DNA of 64,000 nt, from NCBI RefSeq assembly GCF_000425505.1, contig NZ_AUDO01000001.1, positions 248,001 through 312,000 of the forward strand, given 5' to 3'. This DNA comes from Flavobacterium frigidarium DSM 17623 (GTDB taxonomy: Bacteria > Bacteroidota > Bacteroidia > Flavobacteriales > Flavobacteriaceae). Of this stretch, positions 1 to 9,323 are shown in pieces (the stretch's first letter is position 1; each line of letters starts with the position of its first letter). Both the position numbers and the translations under genes were made by a program. The notes beneath the pieces were generated by a model. The model ran no database searches. It was not told where the DNA came from and saw only the letters and a list, made by a program, of their open reading frames with translations.

Positions 1-1285
1 CTTCATCATTGAACAATGAAGCTGTTACTGTTTCACTTTCAAATGACATCTCGCCACCTTCAGTATCAAAATCAGTATCTTGTTTTAAACCTACATACAA
101 GCTTTCCCAATTTGCAGTAGCCTCTGTCTTGCGACTGTAGCTACTTGGAGCAGCATAATGCTTGTTTACTTTATCATCAGAGAAGGGATTAAAACTCCTA
201 TCTACTTGTATAGTAGGTGTTGCTCCCTTCATATCTTTGTAACTGTAAGGTGTATCGAGATTGGCATCTCGATCAAAATCCAACACCGGAGCAACATTAA
301 ATTGACCCAAACTATGTTTAATCGAAGCTCTCAAAATAGCATACAATGCATGTTCGTCATCAAATTTAATCTCTGTCTTGGTAGGATGAATATTGATATC
401 TATTGTATTAGGTGGTACCGTTAAGTATAAAAAATAGCTCGGCTGAGCACCGTCTTTTAAAACACCATCATAAGCAGCCATAACGGCATGATGCAAATAC
501 CCACTTTTAATAAAGCGATCATTTACAAAAAAGAATTGCTCTCCCCTACTTTTCTTGGCAAATTCAGGTTTACCTACAAATCCTTGAATTATAATAATAT
601 CAGTCTCTTCTTGTACAGGAACCAGCTTTTCATTTGTTTTACCAGCAAATACATTAACAATGCGTTGTCTTAAAGAGGTAGGAGGCAAGTTAAACATCTC
701 GCTACCATTATGATAAAACGTAAAATAGATATTAGGATGAGCCAACGCAACACGCTGAAATTCATCAATAATATGACGGTATTCCACCGTATCTGACTTA
801 AGGAAATTGCGTCTTGCAGGAATATTAAAAAATAAATTTTTTACTGCAAACGAAGTCCCTCTTGGTAATACCGCTACTTCTTGAGACACAAATTTGCTGC
901 CTTCGATAACTATCTGTGTTCCTAATTCATCTTGGTCTTGTTTCGTTTTCATCTCCACGTGTGCAATTGCCGCAATAGAAGCTAATGCTTCTCCACGAAA
1001 ACCCTTTGTGCTCAATGAAAATAAATCCTCTGCTAATCTTATTTTTGAAGTAGCGTGACGTTCAAAACACAAGCGAGCATCGGTAACATTCATTCCTTTA
1101 CCGTTGTCAATCACTTGTACTAATGCTTTTCCAGCATCTTTTATAATCAATTTAATATCCGTAGCATTTGCATCAACGGCATTTTCTAATAGTTCTTTTA
1201 CAACTGAAGCTGGTCTTTGAACTACTTCTCCTGCAGCAATTTGATTTGCAACATGATCAGGAAGTAACTGAATTATACTCGACAT
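1..1285 (-). CDS. mutL: DNA mismatch repair protein MutL, 3' end outside window
   Basis: MutL is the ATPase that links mismatch recognition by MutS to strand removal. The reading frame starts with ATG at 1285 (MSSIIQLLPDHVANQIAAGE) and stays open to base 1, so about 428 residues of the N-terminal part are present. Visible GHKL-ATPase motifs are the E-N pair in KELLENAVDANA, DNGKGM and the lid GFRGEALASIAAI. The family motif with an RNFLK core follows. The C-terminal dimerisation/endonuclease region is beyond the left edge, so I cannot say whether the endonuclease motif is kept. A TAnnTTTG box lies upstream at 1339-1346, after the ribH terminator, so the gene probably has its own promoter. Confidence 0.96.
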   Translation of the reverse strand, partial: MSSIIQLLPDHVANQIAAGEVVQRPASVVKELLENAVDANATDIKLIIKDAGKALVQVIDNGKGMNVTDARLCFERHATSKIRLAEDLFSLSTKGFRGEALASIAAIAHVEMKTKQDQDELGTQIVIEGSKFVSQEVAVLPRGTSFAVKNLFFNIPARRNFLKSDTVEYRHIIDEFQRVALAHPNIYFTFYHNGSEMFNLPPTSLRQRIVNVFAGKTNEKLVPVQEETDIIIIQGFVGKPEFAKKSRGEQFFFVNDRFIKSGYLHHAVMAAYDGVLKDGAQPSYFLYLTVPPNTIDINIHPTKTEIKFDDEHALYAILRASIKHSLGQFNVAPVLDFDRDANLDTPYSYKDMKGATPTIQVDRSFNPFSDDKVNKHYAAPSSYSRKTEATANWESLYVGLKQDTDFDTEGGEMSFESETVTASLFNDE

Positions 1286-1338
1286 TAATGAATTTAATTT
1301 TAAAGTTTACGGTTTCAAATTTTGAAAACCAAGAAGCA

Positions 1339-1346
1339 CAAATTTA
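1339..1346 (-). promoter_or_regulatory. Probable -7 promoter element for mutL
   Basis: Read on the minus strand this is TAAATTTG, a match to the Bacteroidota -7 consensus TAnnTTTG, about 53 bases before the mutL ATG. I see no clear TTG -33 element at the usual distance. Confidence 0.5.
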
Positions 1347-1390
1347 AGGAATTTCTATTGTCTTTACCGCCTTAGAGCATCATAAATAAA

Positions 1391-1430
1391 ACAAAAAACC
1401 TATACTATTTTGACAAACAGTATAGGTTTA
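1391..1430 (-). terminator. Intrinsic terminator of the TPR-ribH unit
   Basis: An 11-bp inverted repeat (AAACCTATACT at 1396-1406 with AGTATAGGTTT at 1419-1429) lies just after the ribH stop. On the minus strand it is followed by a T-run (1393-1398 complement). Confidence 0.75.
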
Positions 1431-1450
1431 AATTGGTATTATATAATAGT

Positions 1451-2023
1451 TTATTCTCCTATTTTCAAAGGCAAATCTTCAATTTGTAATTGACCTGATG
1501 AAAGTGTCTTTTGTGAATCATAAGTATGAGTCAAAGAAGCTTGCTGGCGAATAAAAGCCATCTTAATTGCTGCTATTGCTGCTTCGGTTCCTTTGTTTCC
1601 ATGAATTCCTCCACTTCTATCAATTGATTGTTGCATTGTGTTATCTGTTAGTACACAAAAAATAACTGGAACATCTGTTTGAACATTCAAATCTTTAATT
1701 CCTTGAGTAACTCCCTCACATACAAAATCAAAATGCTTTGTCTCACCTTGGATAACACACCCAATTACGATTACAGCATCTACATTTTGCGTTTGCAACA
1801 TTTTCTTTGCACCGTAGATCAACTCAAAACTCCCTGGTACATTCCAGCGTATAATGTTTGAATCTTGTACTTCATTGTCAAGAAAAGCATCATATGCTCC
1901 CTTGTACAATCCTTCAGTTATAGTATCATTCCACTCAGAAACGACAACTCCAAAACGAAAATCCTTTGCTTTAGGAAGTGTACTTTTATCGTAATTTGAT
2001 AAATTCTTATTTGCTGTAGCCAT
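1451..2023 (-). CDS. ribH: 6,7-dimethyl-8-ribityllumazine synthase
   Basis: Penultimate enzyme of riboflavin synthesis. It condenses 5-amino-6-ribitylaminouracil with dihydroxybutanone phosphate in the cytosol. The 190-residue protein shows the family landmarks in order: FGVVVSEWNDTITEGLYKGA, VPGSFELIYGAKKM, and VIGCVIQGETKHFDFVCEGV, whose His-Phe-Asp part contributes to the active site. It is longer than the roughly 155-residue minimal enzyme because of a short N-terminal extension and a hydrophilic C-terminal tail of about 30 residues. It lies 40 bases after the TPR gene on the same strand and is followed by a strong terminator, so the two genes are probably co-transcribed. No FMN riboswitch is visible upstream. 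Confidence 0.96.
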   Translation of the reverse strand: MATANKNLSNYDKSTLPKAKDFRFGVVVSEWNDTITEGLYKGAYDAFLDNEVQDSNIIRWNVPGSFELIYGAKKMLQTQNVDAVIVIGCVIQGETKHFDFVCEGVTQGIKDLNVQTDVPVIFCVLTDNTMQQSIDRSGGIHGNKGTEAAIAAIKMAFIRQQASLTHTYDSQKTLSSGQLQIEDLPLKIGE

Positions 2024-2063
2024 ACTATTATTATTTAATTGAGATTTTAATCTACAATATTAA

Positions 2064-2837
2064 TTATTGCGCTAATCCTATGAATGCGCCTACTGTAGCA
2101 GCTTCAGGAGCAGTATCAAAATTATCTTTAATATCTGTAAAGTATTTTAAAGCATCTTCTTTCTTCCCTAATTCTAAAGCGGTTTTACCTGCTTTCAATA
2201 AAAACCTAGGTGTAGTAAAATCATTTTTGTTGGCAGAAACTGCTTTCAAATAATTATCTAAAGCCTCTTGAGGTTGGTCTTTTTGAGCGTAAGCATCTCC
2301 AATTGCTCCTTTAGCTAAAGCACTCAATACAATATCTTCTGATTTGAATTTCTCTAAATAGTCAATCGCTTCAGCATATTTTCCAGTGTTTAAGTAAGCA
2401 ACTCCAGCATAGTAATTAGCTAAATTTCCTGCATCTGTTCCTGAATATTCATCTGCAATCTTGATAAATCCAAATTTACCTTCAGATCCATTAAGTGATA
2501 AAGTGTATAGTGAGTCACTTGCAACTCCATCTGTAGCTAACTTAAAGTTTTGTTGTGCTACAAACATTTCATCAGCTGCTTCTAATTGTTTAGGCTCAGC
2601 GATAAACTTTTGATATACTACGTAACCTACAGTAAACAAAGCCACTGCACCTACAATTCCTATGATGATTTTTTGATTCTTGGCAACCCAGTTTTCTGTT
2701 TTAGAAGCAGTTTCGTCTAACTTAGAAAAAACCTCAGCCGTTGTGCTTTCAGTATCCTCAATCGTAACGCCTTCTACTGTGTCTTTTACTTCTTTTTCTT
2801 TTGGAGTTTTATATCCTCTTTTATTGTAAGTAGCCAT
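2064..2837 (-). CDS. Membrane-anchored tetratricopeptide repeat protein
   Basis: A 257-residue protein with a charged N-terminus of about 55 residues, one membrane segment around residues 57-76 (IIIGIVGAVALFTVGYVVYQ), and a helical repeat region to the end. TPR-like units include YYAGVAYLNTGKYAEAIDYL and GDAYAQKDQPQEALDNYLKA. The layout resembles YfgM, the TPR partner of the Sec translocon, with the repeats facing the periplasm; that role is inference. It is the first gene of a unit with ribH. A TATTTTTG -7-like box at 2861-2868 (minus strand) lies 23 bases upstream of the ATG. Confidence 0.85.
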   Translation of the reverse strand: MATYNKRGYKTPKEKEVKDTVEGVTIEDTESTTAEVFSKLDETASKTENWVAKNQKIIIGIVGAVALFTVGYVVYQKFIAEPKQLEAADEMFVAQQNFKLATDGVASDSLYTLSLNGSEGKFGFIKIADEYSGTDAGNLANYYAGVAYLNTGKYAEAIDYLEKFKSEDIVLSALAKGAIGDAYAQKDQPQEALDNYLKAVSANKNDFTTPRFLLKAGKTALELGKKEDALKYFTDIKDNFDTAPEAATVGAFIGLAQ

Positions 2838-2948
2838 TTAAATTTCTATTTAGTGAACCGCAAAAATAAAATTTTTATTCAAACCCACGCAAAAAAACAA
2901 GATTTTTATATTTAAATTAAAAAAAAGTATTTTTTTACCACACAGCCG

Positions 2949-2956
2949 TACCTTTG
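2949..2956 (+). promoter_or_regulatory. Possible recF promoter -7 element
   Basis: TACCTTTG matches the TAnnTTTG consensus on the plus strand. It is 126 bases before the recF start, which implies a fairly long leader. Confidence 0.4.
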
Positions 2957-3082
2957 TAACATAGGAATAAAGAATAAAATGAAATAATTGAGGGAGCATA
3001 TTCACAGCTCTTTTAAATGTTATAAATTGAAACAACAGCATTCCTTTACTAACTAAACACTGTAAAATAGTCGCATATAAAA

Positions 3083-4162
3083 ATGTATTTAAAAAAAATA
3101 TCTTTATTCAATTATAAAAATTTTGACGAGGCAAGCTTCGAGTTCAAAGAAAAAATTAATTGCTTTGTGGGTAAAAACGGAATAGGAAAAACAAATGTCC
3201 TTGATGCAATTTACCATTTAGCCTATGGCAAGAGCTACTTTAATCCCTTAGCAGTTCAAAACATCAAACACGGTGAGGAGTTTTTTGTGATTGACGCTGA
3301 ATTCGAAAAAAACGAAAGAGCAGAACATGTTGTTTGCAGTTTAAAGAAAGGCCAAAAGAAAATTTTAAAAAGAAATGGCAAGGCTTACGATAAATTTTCT
3401 GACCACGTAGGTTTCATTCCACTAGTAATTATTTCTCCAGCAGACAGAGATTTAATTATCGAAGGTAGCGAAACACGCCGAAAATTCATGGACAGTGTTA
3501 TTTCGCAGTCTAATTCAGAGTATTTACAACAGCTCATACAATACCAAAAAGTGATGAGCCAGCGTAATGCCCTCTTGAAGTATTTTGCTCTTAACCATGT
3601 ATTCGAAAAAGATACTTTAGCAATATATAATGAGCAACTCGATGCTTTTGGGAGTTATATTTTTAAAATTAGACAAGAGTTCATCGCTGAATTTATTCCT
3701 ATTTTTAACAAGCATCATCATAATATTGTAGGTACAGAAGAAGTGGTACAAATAGTTTATGAAAGTCATCTATTCGAAAAAGATTTACTAACGCTTTTTC
3801 AAGAAAATATTAATAAAGACCGCGCTTTGCAGTACACTAGTGTAGGTATTCATAAAGACGATCTCGCCTTTGAAATTGACGGACATCTAATTAAAAAATT
3901 TGGTTCACAAGGGCAACAAAAATCTTTTTTGATTGCATTAAAATTGGCTCAGTTTGAATTTTTAAAAAAACAAAGTGGAGTCAAACCCATACTTTTGTTT
4001 GATGATATCTTTGACAAGCTCGATGAGAATCGCGTTGCAAAAATAGTAGCTATGGTAAATGGAGATACTTTTGGACAATTATTCATTTCAGACACCCATG
4101 CAGAAAGAACCGAGGCAATTGTAAAATCAACGCATCAATCTTACCAAATTTATAATTTGTAA
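3083..4162 (+). CDS. recF: DNA replication/repair protein RecF
   Basis: SMC-like ATPase that loads RecA at gapped DNA together with RecO and RecR. The 359 residues match the family length. The N-terminal [12 protein letters not shown] strand is followed by Walker [10 protein letters not shown] (about residues 31-39). The ABC-type signature region [17 protein letters not shown] and the Walker B/D-loop [12 protein letters not shown] come near the C-terminus. The gene heads a same-strand run with the rhodanese and DUF2461 genes. It is not next to dnaA, dnaN or gyrB, the neighbours it has in many other bacteria. Confidence 0.97.
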   Translation: MYLKKISLFNYKNFDEASFEFKEKINCFVGKNGIGKTNVLDAIYHLAYGKSYFNPLAVQNIKHGEEFFVIDAEFEKNERAEHVVCSLKKGQKKILKRNGKAYDKFSDHVGFIPLVIISPADRDLIIEGSETRRKFMDSVISQSNSEYLQQLIQYQKVMSQRNALLKYFALNHVFEKDTLAIYNEQLDAFGSYIFKIRQEFIAEFIPIFNKHHHNIVGTEEVVQIVYESHLFEKDLLTLFQENINKDRALQYTSVGIHKDDLAFEIDGHLIKKFGSQGQQKSFLIALKLAQFEFLKKQSGVKPILLFDDIFDKLDENRVAKIVAMVNGDTFGQLFISDTHAERTEAIVKSTHQSYQIYNL

Positions 4163-4234
4163 AGCCGCGATAAATTTAATCTGTACCCTCAAGGAACTCA
4201 AGTAAAATAAAATTCAAATCAAAAACCTAACATC

Positions 4235-4630
4235 ATGAAAAAATCTTTTTACCTATTTATACTCTCTAGTGTCTTATTCTTAAACTGCCAGAAGCAGTAT
4301 TCACAAAGTACAAACACGGTATCTCCTGAAATTTTTGCAAATAAAATTGAAAAAACAGCCCAAGCACAAATTCTAGATGTTCGCACAGCTGAAGAATTTA
4401 ACGCAGAGCATTTATTTAATGCAAAAAATATCGATTGGTTGGGTACAGAGTTTGATGCTAAAAGTGCCACACTCGATAAAAATAAGGATGTCTTTGTTTA
4501 TTGTCGAAGTGGTGCCCGTAGTAAAAAAGCCTGCGCTAGATTGAAAGAATTAGGTTTTACTTCAATTTACGAATTAGATGGCGGATTTATTAGGTGGAGC
4601 ACAGATGGACACGCTAGTACTAAAGAATAA
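4235..4630 (+). CDS. Rhodanese-like domain lipoprotein
   Basis: A 131-residue protein with a lipoprotein signal (MKKSFYLFILSSVLFLNC; acylated Cys near residue 18), so it is exported and membrane-anchored. The rest is a single rhodanese domain: ILDVRTAEEFNAEHLFNAKNIDW, then the active loop CRSGARS with the catalytic cysteine, then the closing ELDGGFIRW. It may transfer sulfane sulfur or act on other thiol chemistry in the periplasm; the substrate is unknown. It sits 72 bases after recF and 9 bases before the DUF2461 gene. Confidence 0.9.
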   Translation: MKKSFYLFILSSVLFLNCQKQYSQSTNTVSPEIFANKIEKTAQAQILDVRTAEEFNAEHLFNAKNIDWLGTEFDAKSATLDKNKDVFVYCRSGARSKKACARLKELGFTSIYELDGGFIRWSTDGHASTKE

Positions 4631-4639
4631 AATGCAATT

Positions 4640-5320
4640 ATGTTAACACAAGATAGTTTACAATTCCTAGACGATTTAAAAGCAAATAACAACCGCGACT
4701 GGTTTATAGCAAATAAAAAGAGGTACGATATTTTTAAAGCAGATTATCACCAGATGGTAGCTCATTTTCTTGAAGCAATGAAGCCTCTTGATCCTTCTCT
4801 AGGAATGCTGGAAGTAAAAAACTGCACGTTTAGAATCAATCGTGACATTCGGTTTTCTAAGGATAAGTCACCATACAAATCACACATTGGCGTTTGGTTG
4901 TCGTCTGGTGCAAAGGGAAACAATCGAGCAGGATATTATGTGCATATTGAACGTGGAGCGAGTTTTATAGCAGGAGGGTTTTATGCACCTCTACCTGATG
5001 ATTTAAAAAAAGTACGCAAGGAAATCGCCTTTTTTCATGAAGACCTAGAAGCTATTCTCGATGATAAAAAATTCAAAAAGGAATTTGGCACTTTTGCTCG
5101 AAACGAAAAAACTGCGCTCAAAAACCCTCCAAAAGGATATGATAAAGAACACCCAGCTGTGGATCTATTAAAATTAAAAAGTTTTGAAATGATGCAGCAG
5201 TTTGACATTAACGAAATCATGCAAGAAAATTTCGTTCAAGAAAAGGTGAAAAAACTACTATTATTGAAACCTTTGAATGAATTCATGAATCGCGCATTAG
5301 AAGTAGATGAAAATTTTTAG
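4640..5320 (+). CDS. DUF2461 domain-containing protein
   Basis: This 226-residue cytosolic protein belongs to the DUF2461 (TIGR02453) family, whose function is unknown. Family hallmarks are seen at the N-terminus (FLDDLKANNNRDWFIANKK) and in the central basic stretch FRINRDIRFSKDKSPYKSH. No signal peptide or membrane segment is present. It starts 9 bases after the rhodanese gene and is probably translated from the same message. Confidence 0.88.
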   Translation: MLTQDSLQFLDDLKANNNRDWFIANKKRYDIFKADYHQMVAHFLEAMKPLDPSLGMLEVKNCTFRINRDIRFSKDKSPYKSHIGVWLSSGAKGNNRAGYYVHIERGASFIAGGFYAPLPDDLKKVRKEIAFFHEDLEAILDDKKFKKEFGTFARNEKTALKNPPKGYDKEHPAVDLLKLKSFEMMQQFDINEIMQENFVQEKVKKLLLLKPLNEFMNRALEVDENF

Positions 5321-5397
5321 AACCTATAAATTTATCTAGCTAAAATTTTAATAGCAAATTATATAAAATAGCTCATGTTACAATAATATATAATCGC

Positions 5398-5405
5398 TAC
5401 TTTTG
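5398..5405 (+). promoter_or_regulatory. Probable murB promoter -7 element
   Basis: TACTTTTG, a TAnnTTTG match, ends 35 bases before the murB ATG. Confidence 0.5.
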
Positions 5406-5440
5406 AACTCATTTTTCAAGTAAGCAAAACCATTATTTTT

Positions 5441-6454
5441 ATGGAAATTCAAACTAATTTCTCTTTAAAGAATTACAATACTTTTGGTATCGAAGCCAAA
5501 GCCGCACAATTTATTGCGGTACATACTGTAGCAGAATTAAGAACAGTTTTACAAGAAAATAAAGACACCCCCAAATTCATCCTTGGTGGCGGTAGCAACA
5601 TGCTTTTGACTCAAGATATTAATGCGCTTGTTATTCATGTAGACTTAAAAGGAAAACGAATTGTAAATGAAGATGATGATTATGTTTGGGTAGAAAGCAT
5701 GGCGGGTGAAAACTGGCATGAATTTGTTTTGTGGACCATAGGTCAAGACTTTGGCGGATTAGAAAACATGTCATTGATTCCTGGAAATGTGGGTACCACT
5801 CCTGTCCAAAATATTGGTGCTTACGGTACCGAAATCAAAGACACTTTTATTTCTTGTGAGGCTATTGCCATTAACAATCAAGAAACACAAATTTTTACGG
5901 CGCAAGAATGTAATTTTGGTTACCGAGAAAGTGTTTTTAAAAACGAAATAAAAGATCAGTTCATCATTACCTCGGTAGTGTTTAAATTGAGTAAAAGAAA
6001 CCATAAAATAAGTATCTCGTACGGAGATATCGCAGCCGAGTTAGCGCACAAAAATATCATAACACCTTCATTAAAAAATGTGAGTGACGCTGTAATTGCT
6101 ATAAGAAAAAGCAAATTGCCAGATCCTAAAGAGCTAGGAAATAGCGGTAGCTTTTTTAAAAACCCTATTCTTTCTAAAAAAGATTTCGCTCCCATCCATA
6201 GTAAATTTCCTGAGATGAAATATTACGAAATATCAGACACTGAGGTTAAAGTACCTGCAGGATGGCTTATTGAGCAAGCAGGCTTTAAAGGAAAACGCTT
6301 TGGTGATGCCGGAATTCATAAAAATCAAGCACTTGTACTCGTGAATTATGGACAAGCAACAGGTCAAGAAATTCTAGAAGTATCCAAAAAAATTCAAGAA
6401 ACAGTTTATGAGCGATTTGGAATAAAAATTGACGCCGAAGTAAATATTATTTAA
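5441..6454 (+). CDS. murB: UDP-N-acetylmuramate dehydrogenase
   Basis: FAD-dependent reductase that turns UDP-GlcNAc-enolpyruvate into UDP-MurNAc, the second committed step of peptidoglycan synthesis. The 337 residues fit the E. coli-type (type I) enzyme. Landmarks are NYNTFGIEAKA, the FAD-binding loop GGGSNMLLT, PGNVGTTPVQNIGAYG, and GNSGSFFKNP with the catalytic serine. The C-terminal AGWLIEQAGFKGKRFGDAG region follows. It appears to be transcribed alone from the TACTTTTG box upstream. Confidence 0.97.
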   Translation: MEIQTNFSLKNYNTFGIEAKAAQFIAVHTVAELRTVLQENKDTPKFILGGGSNMLLTQDINALVIHVDLKGKRIVNEDDDYVWVESMAGENWHEFVLWTIGQDFGGLENMSLIPGNVGTTPVQNIGAYGTEIKDTFISCEAIAINNQETQIFTAQECNFGYRESVFKNEIKDQFIITSVVFKLSKRNHKISISYGDIAAELAHKNIITPSLKNVSDAVIAIRKSKLPDPKELGNSGSFFKNPILSKKDFAPIHSKFPEMKYYEISDTEVKVPAGWLIEQAGFKGKRFGDAGIHKNQALVLVNYGQATGQEILEVSKKIQETVYERFGIKIDAEVNII

Positions 6455-6611
6455 TTTTAGTAAGGTTTTAAAATAAGCTCTTAAATTTTGTATTCGACCG
6501 CTTTATTAGTGTAAATAAAGGATGATTGCATTTTATTTTAGGGGAAATTTTACCCGTTTTATTTTCGAATAAAATTCATAAATTAAGCTCCTTTTTTACT
6601 AATTGTATTCT

Positions 6612-6619
6612 TACCTTTG
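6612..6619 (+). promoter_or_regulatory. Probable promoter of the glycosyltransferase-sigma factor unit
   Basis: TACCTTTG matches TAnnTTTG and ends 30 bases before the glycosyltransferase ATG. Confidence 0.5.
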
Positions 6620-6649
6620 CCGATGATTTAAAAACCATATTAAACTCTG

Positions 6650-7756
6650 ATGCTTATACTGATCCTCTACTTTTTTATATTTATTGTTGTCCTTCAGTTG
6701 TTTTATTATCTAGTGATTTTTGGGAAATTTGCTTTCGCGAAAGCGCAGAAAACAACACCTAAAAAATTGCCTATCTCAGTAATTGTATGTGCTAAAAATG
6801 AGGAGGAGAACGTAAAAAAATTCATCCCTCTTTTAGCAGAACAAGACTATCCTGATTTTGAAATAATCTTAATCGATGATGCGTCTAGTGACAATACCTT
6901 AGAGGTATTTGAAGAATTCGAAAAAATGTACCCCAATATCACATTGGTGAAAGTTCAAAACAATGAAGCTTTTTGGGGAAATAAAAAATACGCTTTAACT
7001 CTAGGGATCAAAACAGCTAAAAAAGAATATTTGTTATTCACTGATGCTGACTGCTACCCTACCTCAAAGGACTGGATTGCCACTATGAGTTCGCAATTCA
7101 CAATGCAAAAAACGATTGTTTTAGGCTACGGTGGCTATGAGAAAATAGCAAAATCATTTTTGAACAAATTAATTCGTTTTGAAACAGTTTTAACTGCAAC
7201 GCAATATTTTTCTTGGACAAAATTAGGCCGTCCTTATATGGGTGTGGGTCGAAATATGGCATATAAAAAGGAAGAATTTTTTAATGTAAACGGATATATT
7301 AATCACATACAAGTGCGCACGGGAGACGACGATTTATTTATAAACGAAGCGGCTACTTCTAAGAACACAACAGTGATTTATGCACCCGAAAGTTTTACCT
7401 ACTCTAAGCCAAAAACAACATACAAAGAGTGGAAAAACCAAAAGAGACGCCATTTATCTACTGTGAGTCACTATAAAAAAAGAGATAAATTTAAGATGTC
7501 GCTGTTTTTTATATCTCAATTGCTCTTTTTTGTCTTGCCAAGTATCTTGTTAGCGTACGAATTTGAATGGATCATCGTTCTAGCAATAATTTTTGTGAGA
7601 TACGCTGTGGCATGGACAGTGGTAGGCTGTGCTGCAGGAAAATTAAAGGAAAAGGACTTAAAATTTCTATTTCCTATTATCGAAATCGTTTTTATTTATT
7701 TCCAAATCAATACCTTTATAGCTAACCTTATTTCAAAGCCAGCACATTGGAAATAA
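6650..7756 (+). CDS. Family 2 glycosyltransferase, membrane-bound
   Basis: A 368-residue inverting GT2-type glycosyltransferase. An N-terminal membrane segment (LILILYFFIFIVVLQLFYYL) is followed by the GT-A core: ISVIVCAKNEEENV, EIILIDDASSDNT, the metal-binding DADCYPTS, a GDDDLFI acceptor-site motif and QKRRHLST, a variant of the QxxRW motif. Two or more hydrophobic helices close the protein. This layout is typical of processive or lipid-linked sugar transferases of the envelope; donor and acceptor are unknown. Its last 10 bases overlap the start of the sigma factor gene. Confidence 0.9.
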   Translation: MLILILYFFIFIVVLQLFYYLVIFGKFAFAKAQKTTPKKLPISVIVCAKNEEENVKKFIPLLAEQDYPDFEIILIDDASSDNTLEVFEEFEKMYPNITLVKVQNNEAFWGNKKYALTLGIKTAKKEYLLFTDADCYPTSKDWIATMSSQFTMQKTIVLGYGGYEKIAKSFLNKLIRFETVLTATQYFSWTKLGRPYMGVGRNMAYKKEEFFNVNGYINHIQVRTGDDDLFINEAATSKNTTVIYAPESFTYSKPKTTYKEWKNQKRRHLSTVSHYKKRDKFKMSLFFISQLLFFVLPSILLAYEFEWIIVLAIIFVRYAVAWTVVGCAAGKLKEKDLKFLFPIIEIVFIYFQINTFIANLISKPAHWK

Positions 7757-8298
7757 TTACCCAAATAGACAAAGCTAAAAATGGCGACCAAACCGCCTTT
7801 ACTTTTCTTCTGAATTTTTATTGGAATGAAGTTTATGGCTTTATGTTAAAACGAACAGAAAATGAAACTAGTGCTGAAGATATTACCATTGAAACTTTTT
7901 CTAAAGCATTTGATAAAATAGCATCTTACAATCCTGAATTCCAGTTCAACACTTGGTTAATAAGCATTGCAAAAAACGTTCATATTGACTTACTCCGTAA
8001 AAAGAAGTCTAGCCTTTTTATCGAAATTACAGATCGAGAAGATCAAAAAGCATACAACATAGCAGACACTACTCCATCTGCCGAAGACGAACTAATTACC
8101 GAGCAAAATTTATCTCAATTATTGCGATATATAAAGGAATTAAAGCCGCATTATCAAGAAGTGATTCAGCTGCGCTATTTTCAAGAAATGAGCTACCAAG
8201 AAATAGCCATTGCTATTGACGAACCTTTAAGTAATGTAAAAGTTAAATTGCTTCGAGCAAAGAAATTATTAGCAGAGATTATTAGAAATAGAAGGTAA
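7747..8298 (+). CDS. ECF-type RNA polymerase sigma factor
   Basis: A 183-residue sigma-70 family protein with region 2 (YGFMLKRTENETSAEDITIETFSKAF and NTWLISIAKN) and region 4 (HYQEVIQLRYFQEMSYQEIAIAIDEPLSNVKVKLLRAKKLL). The best start is TTG at 7747, inside the last codons of the glycosyltransferase, giving EIITQIDKAKNGD, the usual N-terminus of these factors. The next in-frame Met (MLKRTENE) would remove part of region 2. The overlap implies translational coupling. No anti-sigma gene is adjacent. Confidence 0.9.
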   Translation: MEIITQIDKAKNGDQTAFTFLLNFYWNEVYGFMLKRTENETSAEDITIETFSKAFDKIASYNPEFQFNTWLISIAKNVHIDLLRKKKSSLFIEITDREDQKAYNIADTTPSAEDELITEQNLSQLLRYIKELKPHYQEVIQLRYFQEMSYQEIAIAIDEPLSNVKVKLLRAKKLLAEIIRNRR

Positions 8299-8302
8299 TC
8301 GG

Positions 8303-9070
8303 CTAATTTATTCTCACTCTATCGGGATAATTGGTGATTATTCCATCAACTTTATATTCTTGTAATTTATTTATATCTGTGACTTCATCAACTGTCCAAG
8401 GGAAAACTTTGAAATTATTCTTTTTTAAAGTAGCTATTTTAGCAGCAGTCAATGTTTTATAATAAGGATTAATAGCTTGTGCTTTAATTTCTTTACCAAT
8501 GGAAATAGCCTCATCAATATCATCTTTGTAGGTTAATAATCCAATCGCTATTTTCTTGTTCAGCATTCTCATCATTTTTAATTCATTTACTCGAAAACTC
8601 GAAATAAAAAAATCACTATCCTTCCAGCCTTTTCGTTTGTAAGATGTGATGATATCATTTGCTACTTCAGCCGTTTGTTCACCTTTCAATTCAATATTTA
8701 AAATTGCACGCCTGTCGATAACTTCAATTACTTCCTGTAATGTGGGAATCTGGTATTTGTCTGCGACTAAAAGTTTTCTGAGCTCATCAAATCGTAATAC
8801 TTCTATTTTTCCTGTACCATTAGTGATGCGTTCTAAATTGTCGTCATGAAAAACGACAACTTCCCCAGTTTGAATTTTAAAAATGTCAATCTCAATCATG
8901 TCTGCTTTTAACGCTATCGCTTTTTTAATCGAGGGAATGGTGTTTTCTACTTCATAACCCATTGCACCCCTATGACCACACACAACAAATTTGCTTGAAG
9001 AACAACCGTAACTAGCGGACAAGATAATAAGCGACAGGAAAATTTTTATAGAACTAGACATAAATACCAT
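8303..9070 (-). CDS. Glycerophosphodiester phosphodiesterase-family lipoprotein
   Basis: A GDPD-type TIM-barrel hydrolase that would split glycerophosphodiesters into glycerol-3-phosphate and an alcohol. Seen: VVCGHRGAMGYEVENTIPS with the catalytic His-Arg, EIDIFKIQTGEVVVFHDDNLERITNGTG with metal ligands and the second histidine, and a late FPWTVDE. A lipoprotein signal ending SASYGC places it in the envelope. The frame extends upstream to GTG 9103, but ATG at 9070 or 9061 gives the expected signal peptide. It converges on the sigma factor gene with only 4 bases between stops and no terminator visible there. Confidence 0.92.
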   Translation of the reverse strand: MVFMSSSIKIFLSLIILSASYGCSSSKFVVCGHRGAMGYEVENTIPSIKKAIALKADMIEIDIFKIQTGEVVVFHDDNLERITNGTGKIEVLRFDELRKLLVADKYQIPTLQEVIEVIDRRAILNIELKGEQTAEVANDIITSYKRKGWKDSDFFISSFRVNELKMMRMLNKKIAIGLLTYKDDIDEAISIGKEIKAQAINPYYKTLTAAKIATLKKNNFKVFPWTVDEVTDINKLQEYKVDGIITNYPDRVRIN

Positions 9071-9323
9071 TTTTAATTTTTTTCGAAGATAACACTCGCA
9101 CAAAAATCAGCTTTTAAAATAGTATTAAATGATTGTTATTTCGAACGTCTTCTAAATATAAATTAGAGATAAATTTATTTACAATTACTTTATATATGGT
9201 AACCTAGTCTGACTCTTTTAACCGTTTTATTTAACGTAGCATGACATTATTGATAGCATTTTCGTAATAAAAGTAGTTGAGATTTTAAATTTCTTTGTCG
9301 AATCAAATTCTAATTAAATCTTT

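Noticed and set aside
158..673. Plus-strand open frames of 88 and 61 codons
   Set aside because: They lie fully inside mutL on the opposite strand and show no family features.
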